DNA from: Azospirillum sp. 51_20
GTDB taxonomy: Bacteria; Pseudomonadota; Alphaproteobacteria; RF32; CAG-239
DNA length: 64,000 bases
Direction: 5' to 3'
Assembly (NCBI GenBank): GCA_001917175.1
Contig: MNTV01000032.1
Span: 44,079 to 108,078 of the forward strand
A program made the translations under genes and the position numbers. Below, in pieces: positions 40,798 to 49,721 of this stretch. The notes below the pieces were generated by a model, which ran no database searches, was not told the DNA's origin, and saw only the letters and a list, made by a program, of their open reading frames with translations. Position 1 is the stretch's first letter. Each line of letters opens with the position of its first letter.

Positions 40798-41628
40798 CTA
40801 TTCGCAATCCAGTTTTTTGGCTCTTTCCGCGGCTTTTTCCTTAAGCCCTTTTTCTGCTTTCGGGAACTCTTCTTTCAGGCTGAGAAAAGCGGCGCAGGCT
40901 TCGCCTTTCTTTCCCAGTTCCTGCATTGACATACCCAGTTTGAGCAGACTGTCGGCTCCCTTGGGATTGTTTTTATATCCCTGATAGCCTTTGGCAAAAG
41001 CCACCGCTGCCCGGCCGTAATCTTTCCGCGCATAATAAGTTTCGCCCAGCCAGTATTGGGCATTGCCGGCCAGTTTGTCTTTGGGATATTTGTTCAAAAC
41101 CGTATTAAAGTTTTCCTCCGCCGCGGCAAAGTCGGAAGCCTTCAAAGCCTCCAGTCCCTTCTGATAAACTTCTGCCGCGGTCGGCTTTCTGATCGGTTTC
41201 AGTTCGTCGTTGCTGATGCTGCCGCCGACGATGGACTGCGGCGCCTCTTTGGCCACCGGTGCGGAAAACTTGGGCGAGTTGTCGGCAACACTGCCGCCGC
41301 TGCCGGTGATTTTCTTACCTTCCAGCAGTTTCATCCGCACGTCAATATCCTTGTTGATCAAATTGATTTTCTCATCCAGCTGTTTGATTTTATAATCCAG
41401 TTCGTCCAGCCGGCCGGCGGTCGAACGAACCAGTTCGTCCAAACGCCCGACGGTAACAACCAATTCGGACCCGCCGTCATTATACATCTGACGCTGTAAA
41501 ATTTTCAAATCTTCCCTGATGTCGTTCATTTCCTGCATAAGCACGGTAACGTCCTGTGCCGCCGCAGGCATCGCGTTGACAAGCGTCAGCGCCAAAACGG
41601 CCGTCAAAATCCGATATTGTTTTTTCAT
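40798..41628 (-). CDS. cpoB: Tol-Pal system protein CpoB/YbgF
   Basis: CpoB is the periplasmic regulator that coordinates outer-membrane constriction with peptidoglycan synthesis at division. The 276-aa protein has a signal peptide (RILTAVLALTLVNAMPAAA, then QD), an N-terminal coiled coil (MQEMNDIREDLKILQRQMYN, then RLDELDYKIKQLDEKINLI) that trimerises, a linker, and three C-terminal TPR units (AAEENFNTVLNKYPKDKLAG, AQYWLGETYYARKDYGRAAV, LLKLGMSMQELGKKGEACAA). It lies between pal and tilS. tolB and tolA are not in this window. Confidence 0.94.
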   Translation of the reverse strand: MKKQYRILTAVLALTLVNAMPAAAQDVTVLMQEMNDIREDLKILQRQMYNDGGSELVVTVGRLDELVRSTAGRLDELDYKIKQLDEKINLINKDIDVRMKLLEGKKITGSGGSVADNSPKFSAPVAKEAPQSIVGGSISNDELKPIRKPTAAEVYQKGLEALKASDFAAAEENFNTVLNKYPKDKLAGNAQYWLGETYYARKDYGRAAVAFAKGYQGYKNNPKGADSLLKLGMSMQELGKKGEACAAFLSLKEEFPKAEKGLKEKAAERAKKLDCE

Positions 41629-41707
41629 CTGCTAACCTCTCCCAAGTTGATTTTCTATAAGATATAGGGCAATTTGCGTCAAATCACAAGTTAAAAAAGG
41701 AGGTATC

Positions 41708-41856
41708 CCGAAAGTCCCGTTTCCGCCGGACATCCGGACCGGCCGTTTATTCTTCTCTTCATCACCGGAGCTCAAAACAAACCGGCTTCCGCCAACCGCC
41801 CGAAACCGTTTTTGATTCTTTCCGCCCTCAAAATCCGAAAGTCCCGTTTCCGTCGG
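41708..41856. repeat. 22-bp direct repeat in the pal-cpoB gap
   Basis: CCGAAAGTCCCGTTTCCGCC and its copy (CCGAAAGTCCCGTTTCCGTC) lie at 41708-41729 and 41835-41856, both in the 325-bp gap between pal and cpoB. The gap also holds repeated CCGAAACCGT and CCTGAAACCGT phrases. No gene is visible there. Confidence 0.75.
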
Positions 41857-41880
41857 CCGCCTGAAACCGTCTTTTTAACG

Positions 41881-41918
41881 AAAAGGAGACGCTCCTTTTT
41901 AAGAGCGTCTCCTTTTAC
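41881..41918 (-). terminator. Terminator of pal
   Basis: AAAAGGAGACGCTC pairs with GAGCGTCTCCTTTT around CTTTTTAA. It lies 36 bp after the pal stop and is a strong hairpin with flanking T-runs. It separates pal from cpoB in the otherwise conserved cluster. Confidence 0.88.
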
Positions 41919-41953
41919 AGTTGTAAGCTTACTTGAATAAAACAGACTTCGGC

Positions 41954-42418
41954 TTAATTGCCGGCCTTGACAACGGTTACGGCACGACGGTTCTGAGCCC
42001 AGGCAGCTTCATTGTTGCCGAGAACGGCCGGTCTTTCCTTACCATAAGAAATGGTGGAAATTCTGTCGGCGGCAATACCCTGAGAAATCAGATAGTCTCT
42101 GACGGCGCTGGCACGACGTTCACCCAAAGCCAGGTTGTATTCTCTGGTACCTCTTTCGTCGCAGTAACCTTGAACGACGACATTAACATTTTCGTGTTTT
42201 TTCAGCCAGTTAACCTGAGTACCCAGAATTTCTTTGGCATTGTCGCTCAGAGAAGAGCTGTCAAACGCGAAGAATACTCTGTCTTCGGCATTGGCCATAA
42301 AGTTGCGGGCATCTCTCGAATCGCATTCGCTGCCGCCGAACAGACCGCCGTTGGAACCGGTCGACGAACAAGCGGACAACAAAGCTACCACGCAGAACAA
42401 ACCTAAAAGCTTTTTCAT
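41954..42418 (-). CDS. pal: Peptidoglycan-associated lipoprotein Pal
   Basis: Pal is the outer-membrane lipoprotein of the Tol-Pal complex; its OmpA-like domain binds peptidoglycan diaminopimelate. The lipoprotein signal is KKLLGLFCVVALLSAC, with lipobox Leu-Ser-Ala-Cys. The OmpA domain contains VFFAFDSSSLSDNAKEIL and VVVQGYCDERGTREYNLALG, where the usual GHTDERGT is GYCDERGT, then RAVTVV. The ATG at 42418 has GGAG eight bases upstream, giving 154 aa; an ATG at 42442 would add a charged leader and spoil the signal. Confidence 0.96.
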   Translation of the reverse strand: MKKLLGLFCVVALLSACSSTGSNGGLFGGSECDSRDARNFMANAEDRVFFAFDSSSLSDNAKEILGTQVNWLKKHENVNVVVQGYCDERGTREYNLALGERRASAVRDYLISQGIAADRISTISYGKERPAVLGNNEAAWAQNRRAVTVVKAGN

Positions 42419-42661
42419 TTTTTTTCTCCATATGGGTTTCATTTATTAAATAACTAATACAAAAGCTAACTTAAGCAATAATAGTTTATATTTCAATAAC
42501 AAAAACGCAAAAAATCAAAAAAAATAAAACTTTTTTTCAAACTCCGCCTATAACGGCGGTTTTAATTTCGGCTTTCGGACATAAACCCCGCCGACGGACG
42601 GCTCAGATCGGGACGTCAGCGAATTTTAAGACCCCAAGCGGCACGACAGCCGTTTAAAACG
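42419..42661. other. Intergenic region upstream of pal
   Basis: An AT-rich stretch (42440-42540) presumably holds the pal promoter on the minus strand. The remainder includes TCCGCCTATAACGGCGG, a short palindrome, but no gene. Confidence 0.4.
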
Positions 42662-42691
42662 AAAAAAAGAGCAGGTTCCCTGCTCTTTTAA
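42662..42691 (-). terminator. Terminator of the repeat-protein gene 42710
   Basis: AAAGAGCAGG pairs with CCTGCTCTTT around TTC; the minus-strand side continues TTTCGTTTT. It lies 19 bp after the stop codon. Confidence 0.88.
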
Positions 42692-42709
42692 ACTGGTCTG
42701 ATACGGCCG

Positions 42710-43291
42710 TTACGGCTGCATGACCATTCCCCGCCACTGATTTTTCAACTCAAGCGGCAGATTAACGTTGTTTTGGCACAAATCGCCCATCAGATTGATG
42801 AACTCCCGCCGTTTGCCGTCGACGGCATCGGGCCAGGCAACCAGAAAAGCGATCACTTTTTCCTCTTTGAACGGCAGTTCACGCAACTTGCGCAAGCTGT
42901 CGGGAAATGCTTCTTTCAGCGCTGCCAGCAGTTTTTTCTCTTCCTCGGACATGGCCTTCGGCTTTTCGCGCAGATTTTCACAAATCTGTTTTAACTCCGC
43001 GGGAACATCGATTCCGTGATCCTCGAAACTGTTCAGCAGCGAAAACAGCTTTTCGCCTTTTCCGCCGAGCGTTTCCGGAAATTTGAGCAGCATGTTCATA
43101 AACTGCATAACGTCAAATTGCGGATGAGCTTCGGCATTGGCCAACGACGAAGGAAAATTGGCGGCAAACTGAGCCAGCAAAACCTTTTTTTGTTTGGCAA
43201 CGGCAGCAGCGACTGCGGGATTTTCACCGGCAGCGGCGAAGATTTCACATGCCGCGCCATACAAAGCCTCGAAATTCTGAAATTTCATCAT
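42710..43291 (-). CDS. Hypothetical protein with two tandem ~63-aa repeats
   Basis: This 193-aa cytoplasmic protein carries an internal duplication. FPSSLANAEAHPQFDVMQFM, a PETLGGKGEKLFSLLNSF block and VPAELKQICENL align with FPDSLRKLRELPFKEEKVIA, a PDAVDGKRREFINLMGDL block and LPLELKNQWRGM. I know of no named domain for it. The neighbour at 43851 contains one similar unit, so the two genes are probably paralogues. The ATG at 43291 (or 43288) is preferred over a TTG at 43315. It has its own terminator and no signal peptide. Confidence 0.7.
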   Translation of the reverse strand: MMKFQNFEALYGAACEIFAAAGENPAVAAAVAKQKKVLLAQFAANFPSSLANAEAHPQFDVMQFMNMLLKFPETLGGKGEKLFSLLNSFEDHGIDVPAELKQICENLREKPKAMSEEEKKLLAALKEAFPDSLRKLRELPFKEEKVIAFLVAWPDAVDGKRREFINLMGDLCQNNVNLPLELKNQWRGMVMQP

Positions 43292-43728
43292 AACGTTTCT
43301 TATTTGGTTCAACAATTTATTAATAATTCTTAACTGCCCATTAAATTAACAATTTTAGACAAAACTGTCAACAAAAATATGTACCGACAGCCTTATCGTC
43401 CCCGTTTGCAAACCTTTTTTAAAAACGTTTCCGTCCGCTCTGAAACGCCCAAAGCACGTTTTGAAACCTTCCGTCCGCCTTAAAATCGGGCTTTTTAATT
43501 GAGCCGTTACGTCTGCACATCCCGGGGATTGTCATTATAAAATGAACGCGGCCTTTACCAAAGCCAACTTTCTCTGCCTTACGGCCGGAGATACTTTCTG
43601 ACAGCTCAGGCAACAGTTTTTTGATGTAATCGACAACGCCGGACTTTATTCAGGATACGACGATACTTACACACCCGGACTACGTGGCAACTTAAACGAT
43701 AAACACTGTGTCAGCTTTGTATGACTTC
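43292..43728. other. Intergenic region without a recognisable gene
   Basis: The segment 43410-43500 has repeated CGTTTCCGTCCGCTCTGAAA and GAAACCTTCCGTCCGCC phrases, related to those in the pal-cpoB gap. From 43500 to 43700 short open frames exist on both strands but none continues or shows a motif; an old, unrecognisable gene relic is possible. Confidence 0.4.
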
Positions 43729-43800
43729 CGAACTTTCTTACCGCATCGTCGTCGTACTCATTCAGCCACCCGTAAACTCGGGGAAAACCGTCAGGCATAA
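43729..43800 (-). repeat. Post-terminator repeat, family 1, copy A
   Basis: Read on the minus strand, the segment directly after the terminator T-run goes ATGCCTGACGG, then CCCCGAGTTTACGGGTGGCTG. It aligns with 44994-45070 (TGCCTGACGG, CCTTGGGTTTACCCGGGGCTG) and more weakly with 61869-61944. Each copy follows a terminator. Short frames in the repeats share a PDG-P-VY-LN pattern, but no gene is supported. Confidence 0.55.
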
Positions 43801-43806
43801 AAAAAC

Positions 43807-43837
43807 AAAAAGCACGGTTCAAACCGTGCTTTTTTCT
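43807..43837 (-). terminator. Terminator of the repeat-protein gene 43851
   Basis: AAAAAGCACGG pairs with CCGTGCTTTTT around TTCAAA. It lies 14 bp after the stop codon, with T-runs on both strands. Confidence 0.9.
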
Positions 43838-43850
43838 CAAGAATACGTTT

Positions 43851-44219
43851 TTATTCCATGATTGACGCCAAAAGGTGCGTCGCTTCGCCGGCGGGCAGTT
43901 CCGCAAGCAGACCGCGCAGCTTTTCTTCGTTTCCCGTCAGCAGCCCGGGATAGGCGGCCAGCAGACGGGCCAGAGCTTCCGGCGAAAAGTCGTCGATTTT
44001 TTCCGTATCCGCTATTGTCGCCGGAAACAGGCCGTCAAACAGCATCTTCAGCATTTTCCGCTGATTTCTGGCATTTTCCTCCAGCTTTTCTCTCATTGTT
44101 GCCCAACTGCTGAAAGATTCCTCTTCCAAATCGTACATTGCCACAGACCAAAAACCGGCAAGCAAAGGCTCGGCTTTAAACGTACTCTCGTACAACTGCC
44201 GAAATAAAGTTAAATTCAT
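43851..44219 (-). CDS. Hypothetical protein related to the 42710 product
   Basis: This 122-aa protein has one unit like those of the neighbour: LFPATIADTEKIDDFSPEAL, then LLAAYPGLLTGNEEKLRGLL, then AEL. It pairs with the PETLGGKGEKLFSLLNSF block at 42710. The N-terminal 50 residues are helical and acidic. No signal peptide or membrane span is present. The ATG at 44219 is preferred to a TTG at 44225. It lies just downstream of a pyrimidine island and has its own terminator. Confidence 0.65.
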   Translation of the reverse strand: MNLTLFRQLYESTFKAEPLLAGFWSVAMYDLEEESFSSWATMREKLEENARNQRKMLKMLFDGLFPATIADTEKIDDFSPEALARLLAAYPGLLTGNEEKLRGLLAELPAGEATHLLASIME

Positions 44220-44993
44220 AAGCAAAATTAATAATTGTTAAATACGTTGCCACCATATGCAAAATTTTATTTTTTGTCAAATATTTTCTGTTCTGTTTCA
44301 TCCCGTTTCGTTTCCCGTTCTCCTTCTTCCTGCCGTTCCGGCCCTTCTTCCCCTCTCGACCGTTTTCCTTTTTTTCCCCGTCTTTCGGAGTTACCCCGCA
44401 TTCTTTTTTTCCTGCCGCCTCTTTTTTCCTTCCCCCTTTTTTCCGGCCTTTTCCCCTCCCGCCAGTTTTTCTTATTTCTGTCTTTCCGACACCCCGCTCC
44501 TTTTTTCTCCCTTTTCCTTCAATCCGTTTCTGCACCTTTGCTTCCGGACGCTTTTTTCTCCCCCGGCGCCTCCCCGCCCGAACATAACATCTCTGAACAT
44601 AAACCGAAACATACCGATTCTTCGTTTTGCCGCCCAAAGTGTCGTGTGCGGCAGATTATAAAAAATCTCCCCGTAACAACGTATGTATAAAAAACACTCA
44701 ACCCGACCGACCAAAATTCCGGACCTCAAAACACCCGCAGAACAAATTTTGTCTTCACCCCGGGAAATACGCAAAACAACAAAAAATAAAGCCTTCCCGG
44801 CCAGGACAAAAGCATTACCCGTTCCAAACCGCAAATACCGCCACAAACGCTCCAAAAGCCGACAGCCGGACTGAAAAGTCCGTATCTGCCTGCCTACACG
44901 GACATTTAAACTATCTCCCCTGAAGAAACGGATATTTCCCGGCAGACAAAGCGGACAAAGTACAATAAAATCAATTTGTTAGCAACAATCAAA
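44220..44993. other. Gene-free region with a pyrimidine-rich island
   Basis: From about 44275 to 44570 the plus strand is almost all C and T; open frames there are a composition effect. From 44600 to 44990 the sequence is ordinary and AC-rich, with no supported gene. Confidence 0.75.
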
Positions 44994-45070
44994 GGCATAA
45001 AGCGGTATTGTTCCGACACTAAAGCATTCAGCCCCGGGTAAACCCAAGGGGTTCCGTCAGGCAACCGATA
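44994..45070 (-). repeat. Post-terminator repeat, family 1, copy B
   Basis: Directly after the ppdK terminator (minus-strand direction) come TTGCCTGACGG, CCTTGGGTTTACCCGGGGCTG and GTCGGAACAATACCGC, then TTTATGCC. The last part matches 61869-61944 (GTCGGAACAATGCCGC, CTCATGCC) closely, and the first part matches 43729-43800. Confidence 0.65.
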
Positions 45071-45076
45071 AGAAAA

Positions 45077-45116
45077 AAGAAAATCCGCCGTACTTTTCCG
45101 TACGGCGGATTTTCCC
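45077..45116 (-). terminator. Terminator of ppdK
   Basis: AAAATCCGCCGTAC pairs with GTACGGCGGATTTT around TTTTCC, with T-runs beyond. It lies 44 bp after the stop codon. Confidence 0.92.
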
Positions 45117-45159
45117 TTTTTTGCGCTTTTTGCTCTAAACGAGCCGGTTATGCGCTTTT

Positions 45160-47856
45160 TTAGCAGGCTTTCTTGCAGCAGCAGGAATCCTTGCATTCTT
45201 CCTTCTTGTCGTTCTTGTGGCGAACGGCAGCCTGAGCGGCGGCCAGACGCGCAACCGGAACGCGGTACGGCGAGCAGGAAACATAGTTCATGCCGCAGGT
45301 CTGGAAGAAGTCGATGGACGCCGGATCGCCGCCGTGTTCGCCGCAGACGCCGAGCCAGATGCTCGGGTTGGCGCAACGTGCCTTTTCACAGGCCAGCTTA
45401 ACCAGGCAGCCGACGCCTTCAACGTCGATCGAAGCAAACGGATCGGCTACGTAAACGCCGCGGGCGCGGTATTCGTCCAAAATGGCGCCGGTATCGTCAC
45501 GGCTCATACCCAGAGTGGTCTGAGTCAGGTCGTTGGTACCGAAACCGAAGAACTCGGCGGACTGAGCCAGTTCGTCGGCTTTCAGAGCCGCACGCGGCAG
45601 TTCAATCATCGAACCGACTTCGTATTTGATCTTCTTGCCTTTTTCGGCGAAGATCTTTTCGGCCGTGGTGTCGATGATGTTCTTAACGATATCCAGCTCT
45701 TTCTTGGAACCGGTCAGCGGAACTTCGATTTCCGGCAGCACCTTGATGCCTTCGGCGTCACATTCCAAAGCGGCTTCCAAGATAGCGCGGGTCTGCATTT
45801 CGCAGATTTCCGGATAGGTAATCGGCAGACGGCAGCCGCGGTGACCCAGCATCGGGTTGGCTTCGTGCAGGGAGTTGGCGCGCTGTTTAACCTTTTCCAG
45901 AGTCATGCCCATCTTGTTGGCCAATTCCTGCATTTCCGCATCGGTGTTCGGCAGGAACTCGTGCAACGGCGGATCCAGCAGACGGATAACGACCGGCAGG
46001 CCTTCCATGATCTTAAACAGGTCTTTGAAGTCCTGCTTCTGATAAGGCAGCAGACGATCCAGAGCGGCACGGCGGCCTTCTTCGTTGTCGGCCAGAATCA
46101 TGGCGCGCATGTCCGGAATACGTTCGGCGTCAAAGAACATGTGTTCGGTACGGGCCAGACCGATACCCTGGGCACCGAAGTCACGGGCAGTCTGAGCGTC
46201 TTTCGGCGTTTCGGCGTTGGCACGGACTTCCAGCGTGCGGATTTCGTCAACCCAGCTCATCAGTTTGCCGAAGTTGCCGCTGTTGGTGTCGGCCTTGACG
46301 GTCGGAACCTGACCTTCGATAATCTGGCCTTTGGCACCATCCAGAGATACCCAGTCGCCTTCTTTGACGACAACGCCGCTGTCGGTGGTCATGGTCTTTT
46401 TGGCATAGTCGATGTGAATTTCATGAGAACCGGAAACGCACGGGGTACCCATACCGCGGGCAACAACCGCCGCGTGAGAGGTCATACCGCCGCGGGCAGT
46501 GATAACACCCTGCGAGGCGTGCATGCCGCCGATGTCTTCCGGCGAGGTTTCGTTACGGATAAGGATAACTTTTTCACCCTTGGCAGCCCAGGATTCGGCA
46601 TCTTCCGCATTAAATACGGCGCGGCCGACGGCAGCTCCCGGAGAAGCCGGCAGACCGGTAGCGATAACTTTCTTTTCGGCCTTCGGGTCAAGCATCGGGT
46701 GCAGCAGCTGGTCAAGCTGGTCGGCGCCGACGCGCATAATGGCTTCTTCCTTGTTGATCAGGCCTTCTTCAACCATTTCTACGGCCATACGGACAGCGGC
46801 GGCGGCGGTACGTTTGCCGTTGCGGCACTGCAGCATCCACAGTTTGCCGTGTTCAATGGTGAATTCCATATCCTGCATGTCTTTGTAGTGTTTTTCGAGG
46901 TTGTTGCGAACGTCAACCAGTTCCTGATAAAGGTGCGGCCATTTTTCTTCCAGAGAAGTGCCGTCGCCTTTCGAGGCCATCGGCTGCGGCGTACGGATAC
47001 CGGCCACAACGTCTTCACCCTGAGCATTTACCAGATATTCGCCGTAGTAAACGTTTTCGCCGGTTGCCGGGTCGCGCGAGAAGCATACGCCGGTAGCGCA
47101 GTCGTCACCGGCATTGCCGAAGACCATGGTCTGAACGTTAACGGCCGTACCCCAGTCGCCGGGAATGTTGTTGAGTTTGCGATAGGTGATCGCGCGGGCA
47201 GCCATCCAGGAACCGAATACGGCGCCGATGCCGGCCCACAGCTGATCCCACGGATCCTGCGGAACGACTTTGCCCAGTTTCTGACCGATTTCCTTATATT
47301 CCTTAACCAGTTCTTTCAGGTCTTCGGCGGTCAGGTCGGTGTCGGACTTGTAACCTTTAGCTTTCTTCATCGCTTCGAGAGCGCCTTCGTATTCGTCCAG
47401 ATCGGCGCCGAGAACAACGTCGGAGAACATCTGCAGGAAACGACGGTAAGAGTCGTAGGCAAATCTTTCGGAACCGGAAGCTTTGGCCAGAGCCTTAACC
47501 GTTTCGTCGTTCAAACCGAGGTTCAAAACGGTGTCCATCATGCCCGGCATGGAAACGCGGGCGCCGGAACGAACCGAGAACAACAGCGGGTTTTCGGCAT
47601 CGGCAAATTTTTTGCCCATGATTTTTTCAACGCCGGCAACGGCAGCCTTAACCTGGTCTTTCAGGTCGGCCGGATAGGTTTTGTTGTTGGCATAGTAGTA
47701 GGTGCAGACTTCAGTCGTAACTGTAAATCCGGGAGGAACGGGCAAACCGACGACGTTCATTTCCGCCAGGTTGGCACCCTTACCGCCCAGGAGGTTTCGC
47801 ATGGAGGCATCGCCTTCGGCTTGGCCGTTTCCAAATGTATATACCCATTTACTCAT
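45160..47856 (-). CDS. ppdK: Pyruvate, phosphate dikinase
   Basis: PPDK interconverts pyruvate + ATP + Pi and PEP + AMP + PPi. The 898-aa protein has the ATP-grasp domain with GGKGANLAEM and PGFTVTTEVC at the start, the phosphohistidine domain with RGGMTSHAAVVARGMGTPCV, and a C-terminal PEP/pyruvate barrel with ARTEHMFF, LMIELPRAAL-type SMIELPRAALKADELAQSA, FGTNDLTQTTLG and LGVCGEHGGDP. Length is typical of bacterial enzymes. The last ~20 residues are Lys/Glu/Cys-rich (KECKDSCCCKKAC), which is unusual. It is a single gene with its own terminator. Confidence 0.97.
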   Translation of the reverse strand: MSKWVYTFGNGQAEGDASMRNLLGGKGANLAEMNVVGLPVPPGFTVTTEVCTYYYANNKTYPADLKDQVKAAVAGVEKIMGKKFADAENPLLFSVRSGARVSMPGMMDTVLNLGLNDETVKALAKASGSERFAYDSYRRFLQMFSDVVLGADLDEYEGALEAMKKAKGYKSDTDLTAEDLKELVKEYKEIGQKLGKVVPQDPWDQLWAGIGAVFGSWMAARAITYRKLNNIPGDWGTAVNVQTMVFGNAGDDCATGVCFSRDPATGENVYYGEYLVNAQGEDVVAGIRTPQPMASKGDGTSLEEKWPHLYQELVDVRNNLEKHYKDMQDMEFTIEHGKLWMLQCRNGKRTAAAAVRMAVEMVEEGLINKEEAIMRVGADQLDQLLHPMLDPKAEKKVIATGLPASPGAAVGRAVFNAEDAESWAAKGEKVILIRNETSPEDIGGMHASQGVITARGGMTSHAAVVARGMGTPCVSGSHEIHIDYAKKTMTTDSGVVVKEGDWVSLDGAKGQIIEGQVPTVKADTNSGNFGKLMSWVDEIRTLEVRANAETPKDAQTARDFGAQGIGLARTEHMFFDAERIPDMRAMILADNEEGRRAALDRLLPYQKQDFKDLFKIMEGLPVVIRLLDPPLHEFLPNTDAEMQELANKMGMTLEKVKQRANSLHEANPMLGHRGCRLPITYPEICEMQTRAILEAALECDAEGIKVLPEIEVPLTGSKKELDIVKNIIDTTAEKIFAEKGKKIKYEVGSMIELPRAALKADELAQSAEFFGFGTNDLTQTTLGMSRDDTGAILDEYRARGVYVADPFASIDVEGVGCLVKLACEKARCANPSIWLGVCGEHGGDPASIDFFQTCGMNYVSCSPYRVPVARLAAAQAAVRHKNDKKEECKDSCCCKKAC

Positions 47857-48093
47857 GGTAATTCTTAGCTCCTATAGCTATTGAGGTTGACACAAAAATC
47901 ACACTTCTCAAAAAAATTCATGCAAAATATGATTTTAAACAAATTCAGTTCAAGAAGTTATAACACTTCCGGCGATTCTTCAAGCAAAATCTTTGCGCCA
48001 GATCCGTTTATCAACAGCCGGCGCAAGGCGGCGCGCGCTTGACAGCACCTTTGGCGTATGTTAGCCTTGGCGGAAATTTTCGGAGAACTGTTA

Positions 48094-48936
48094 ATGCTTA
48101 AAATCGTTTATCAGGGCGTGGCCGGTGCCTACTCGCACATCGCCGCGCAGAATATTTATCCCGGGCAGGATTATCTGCCGTGCGAAACCTTTGAACAGGC
48201 GATGGACATGGTGCAGAAAAACCTGGCCGACGTCGCCGTCATTCCGGTCGAAAACTCCAACGCCGGGCGGGTGGCGGACGTTCATTTTCTGCTGCCGCGC
48301 ACCGGTCTGTTCATCAACGGCGAATACTTCCTGCGGGTTGAGCATCAGCTGCTTGGGTTAAAAGGCGCAAAACCGGAAGAAATCGTTTCCGCCTCTTCGC
48401 ACCCGCAGGCGCTCGCCCAATGTTCGGAATTTCTGAAAAAGCACAAAATCAGTGCAATTGCCCGCATTGATACCGCCAAGTCCTGCCAGGACATCATCAA
48501 TTTTCAGGACCCCAGCAAAGCGGCCATCGCCTCAAGACTGGCGGCCGAAATCTACGGGCTGGAAATACTGAAATCCAACATCGAAAACGACGGCAACAAC
48601 ACCACCCGTTTTCTCGTCATGAGCCGCGAAAGCCAAATTCCCGAAGACGACGGCGGCCGCTTCATCACCTCCTGCGTGTTCCGGATCAAATCGATTCCCG
48701 CCGCGCTGTACAAAGCGCTCGGCGGCTTTGCCACCAACGGCATCAACCTCACCAAACTGGAAAGCTATCAGGTTGACGGCAGGTTCGTTTCCGCCCGTTT
48801 TTACATGGAAATAGAATCCCACCCCGCCCGTTCCGCTTTTCAAAACGCTTTTGACGAACTGCGCTTTTTCGCCGACGAACTGCACATGCTCGGCACCTAC
48901 GCCGCCAGTCCTTTCAGGGAGAAAAAATATGACTGA
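48094..48936 (+). CDS. pheA: Prephenate dehydratase
   Basis: This enzyme decarboxylates and dehydrates prephenate to phenylpyruvate in phenylalanine synthesis. The 280-aa protein starts LKIVYQGVAGAYSHIAAQNI and has the catalytic TRF motif in NNTTRFLVMSRE and VIPVENSNAGRV. The C-terminal ACT domain has ALYKALGGFATNGINLTKLE with ESYQVDG, the Phe-binding element. There is no chorismate mutase domain. The ATG at 48094 has GGAG eight bases upstream; an upstream ATG at 48058 is unlikely. It overlaps the next gene by 8 bp. Confidence 0.96.
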   Translation: MLKIVYQGVAGAYSHIAAQNIYPGQDYLPCETFEQAMDMVQKNLADVAVIPVENSNAGRVADVHFLLPRTGLFINGEYFLRVEHQLLGLKGAKPEEIVSASSHPQALAQCSEFLKKHKISAIARIDTAKSCQDIINFQDPSKAAIASRLAAEIYGLEILKSNIENDGNNTTRFLVMSRESQIPEDDGGRFITSCVFRIKSIPAALYKALGGFATNGINLTKLESYQVDGRFVSARFYMEIESHPARSAFQNAFDELRFFADELHMLGTYAASPFREKKYD

Positions 48937-49534
48937 ACAATTTATCGTTTTTGACACCGAATACGCCTCCTGGCAGGGTTTTCTCAACGCCCCGGAGGAA
49001 GAAAAGAAAAAAGCCGAAATCGTCCAGATCGCGGCGCTCAAAATCAATTCCCGCGACTTAAGCGTGGCGGAAAAACTCAACCTCTACGTTAAACCGCGGT
49101 TTGCGCCCAAGCTGACCGATTATTTTATCAACCTGACCGGCATCACCGACGAACTGCTGGCGCAAGAAGGCATTCCCTTTCCCGAAGCCTATGCCCGTTT
49201 CAAACGATTTGCCGGCGGACTGCCCTGCTATTCTCACGCCTGGCAACCCGACGACGACCGCATTGCCGACGGCAAAGTCATCGGCTACAACCTGGACATG
49301 TTCGGCATTAAAGACGATTCTCCGCTCGACTGCCGCAACATCGCCGGCTGGTTCAAACAGGCTTACCGCAAAAACGGCATATTCGTCGAAAAACAGTCTT
49401 CCGGGCAAATTGCCAAACTGCTCGGACTTGAAGACGAAATCCGTGCGCTCGGGTTGGACGAACACAACGCATTCTACGACGTCCACTCGATTCTCGCCGG
49501 CCTGCGTCATCTTGGTTTTGCTCAAACAATTTAA
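48929..49534 (+). CDS. DEDDh-type 3'-5' exonuclease
   Basis: This 201-aa protein has the exonuclease motifs: Exo I FIVFDTEYASW (Asp-x-Glu), a middle motif near INLTGITDELL and VIGYNLDMFG, and Exo III HNAFYDVHSI (His-x4-Asp), typical of the DnaQ/ExoX/RNase T fold. There are two insertions (VKPRFAPKLTDYF and a loop with KQSSGQIAKLLGLE). Substrate may be DNA or RNA. The ATG at 48929 has AGGGAG six bases upstream and overlaps the end of pheA by 8 bp, so it is translationally coupled to it, although the two functions are unrelated. Confidence 0.88.
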   Translation: MTEQFIVFDTEYASWQGFLNAPEEEKKKAEIVQIAALKINSRDLSVAEKLNLYVKPRFAPKLTDYFINLTGITDELLAQEGIPFPEAYARFKRFAGGLPCYSHAWQPDDDRIADGKVIGYNLDMFGIKDDSPLDCRNIAGWFKQAYRKNGIFVEKQSSGQIAKLLGLEDEIRALGLDEHNAFYDVHSILAGLRHLGFAQTI

Positions 49535-49721
49535 CCGACATTAAAAAATTCCTTTGCACGGATTTTTATGCAATGCCCCTTTGCCACACAGGGGCATATG
49601 TTTTTACATGCCGTACACAGACAAAAGATACTTGCCAAACGTTACAAAAAATGAAAAGATACAACCATTATTTGCGGAAATAACTTTTACAAAATCAAAC
49701 ATCCTGCAACGGAGGTTGTTG

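Noticed and set aside
44176..44690. Long frames on both strands at 44.2-44.7 kb
   Set aside because: Same composition effect in another polypyrimidine island. The minus-strand product is Lys/Arg/Gly repeats without a start signal.
45217..47868. An 883-codon open frame on the plus strand opposite ppdK
   Set aside because: It is the exact antisense of a strongly conserved PPDK gene with all catalytic motifs. Its product is Phe/Gly/Gln-rich with no domain. The frame stays open because of the GC and codon pattern of ppdK.
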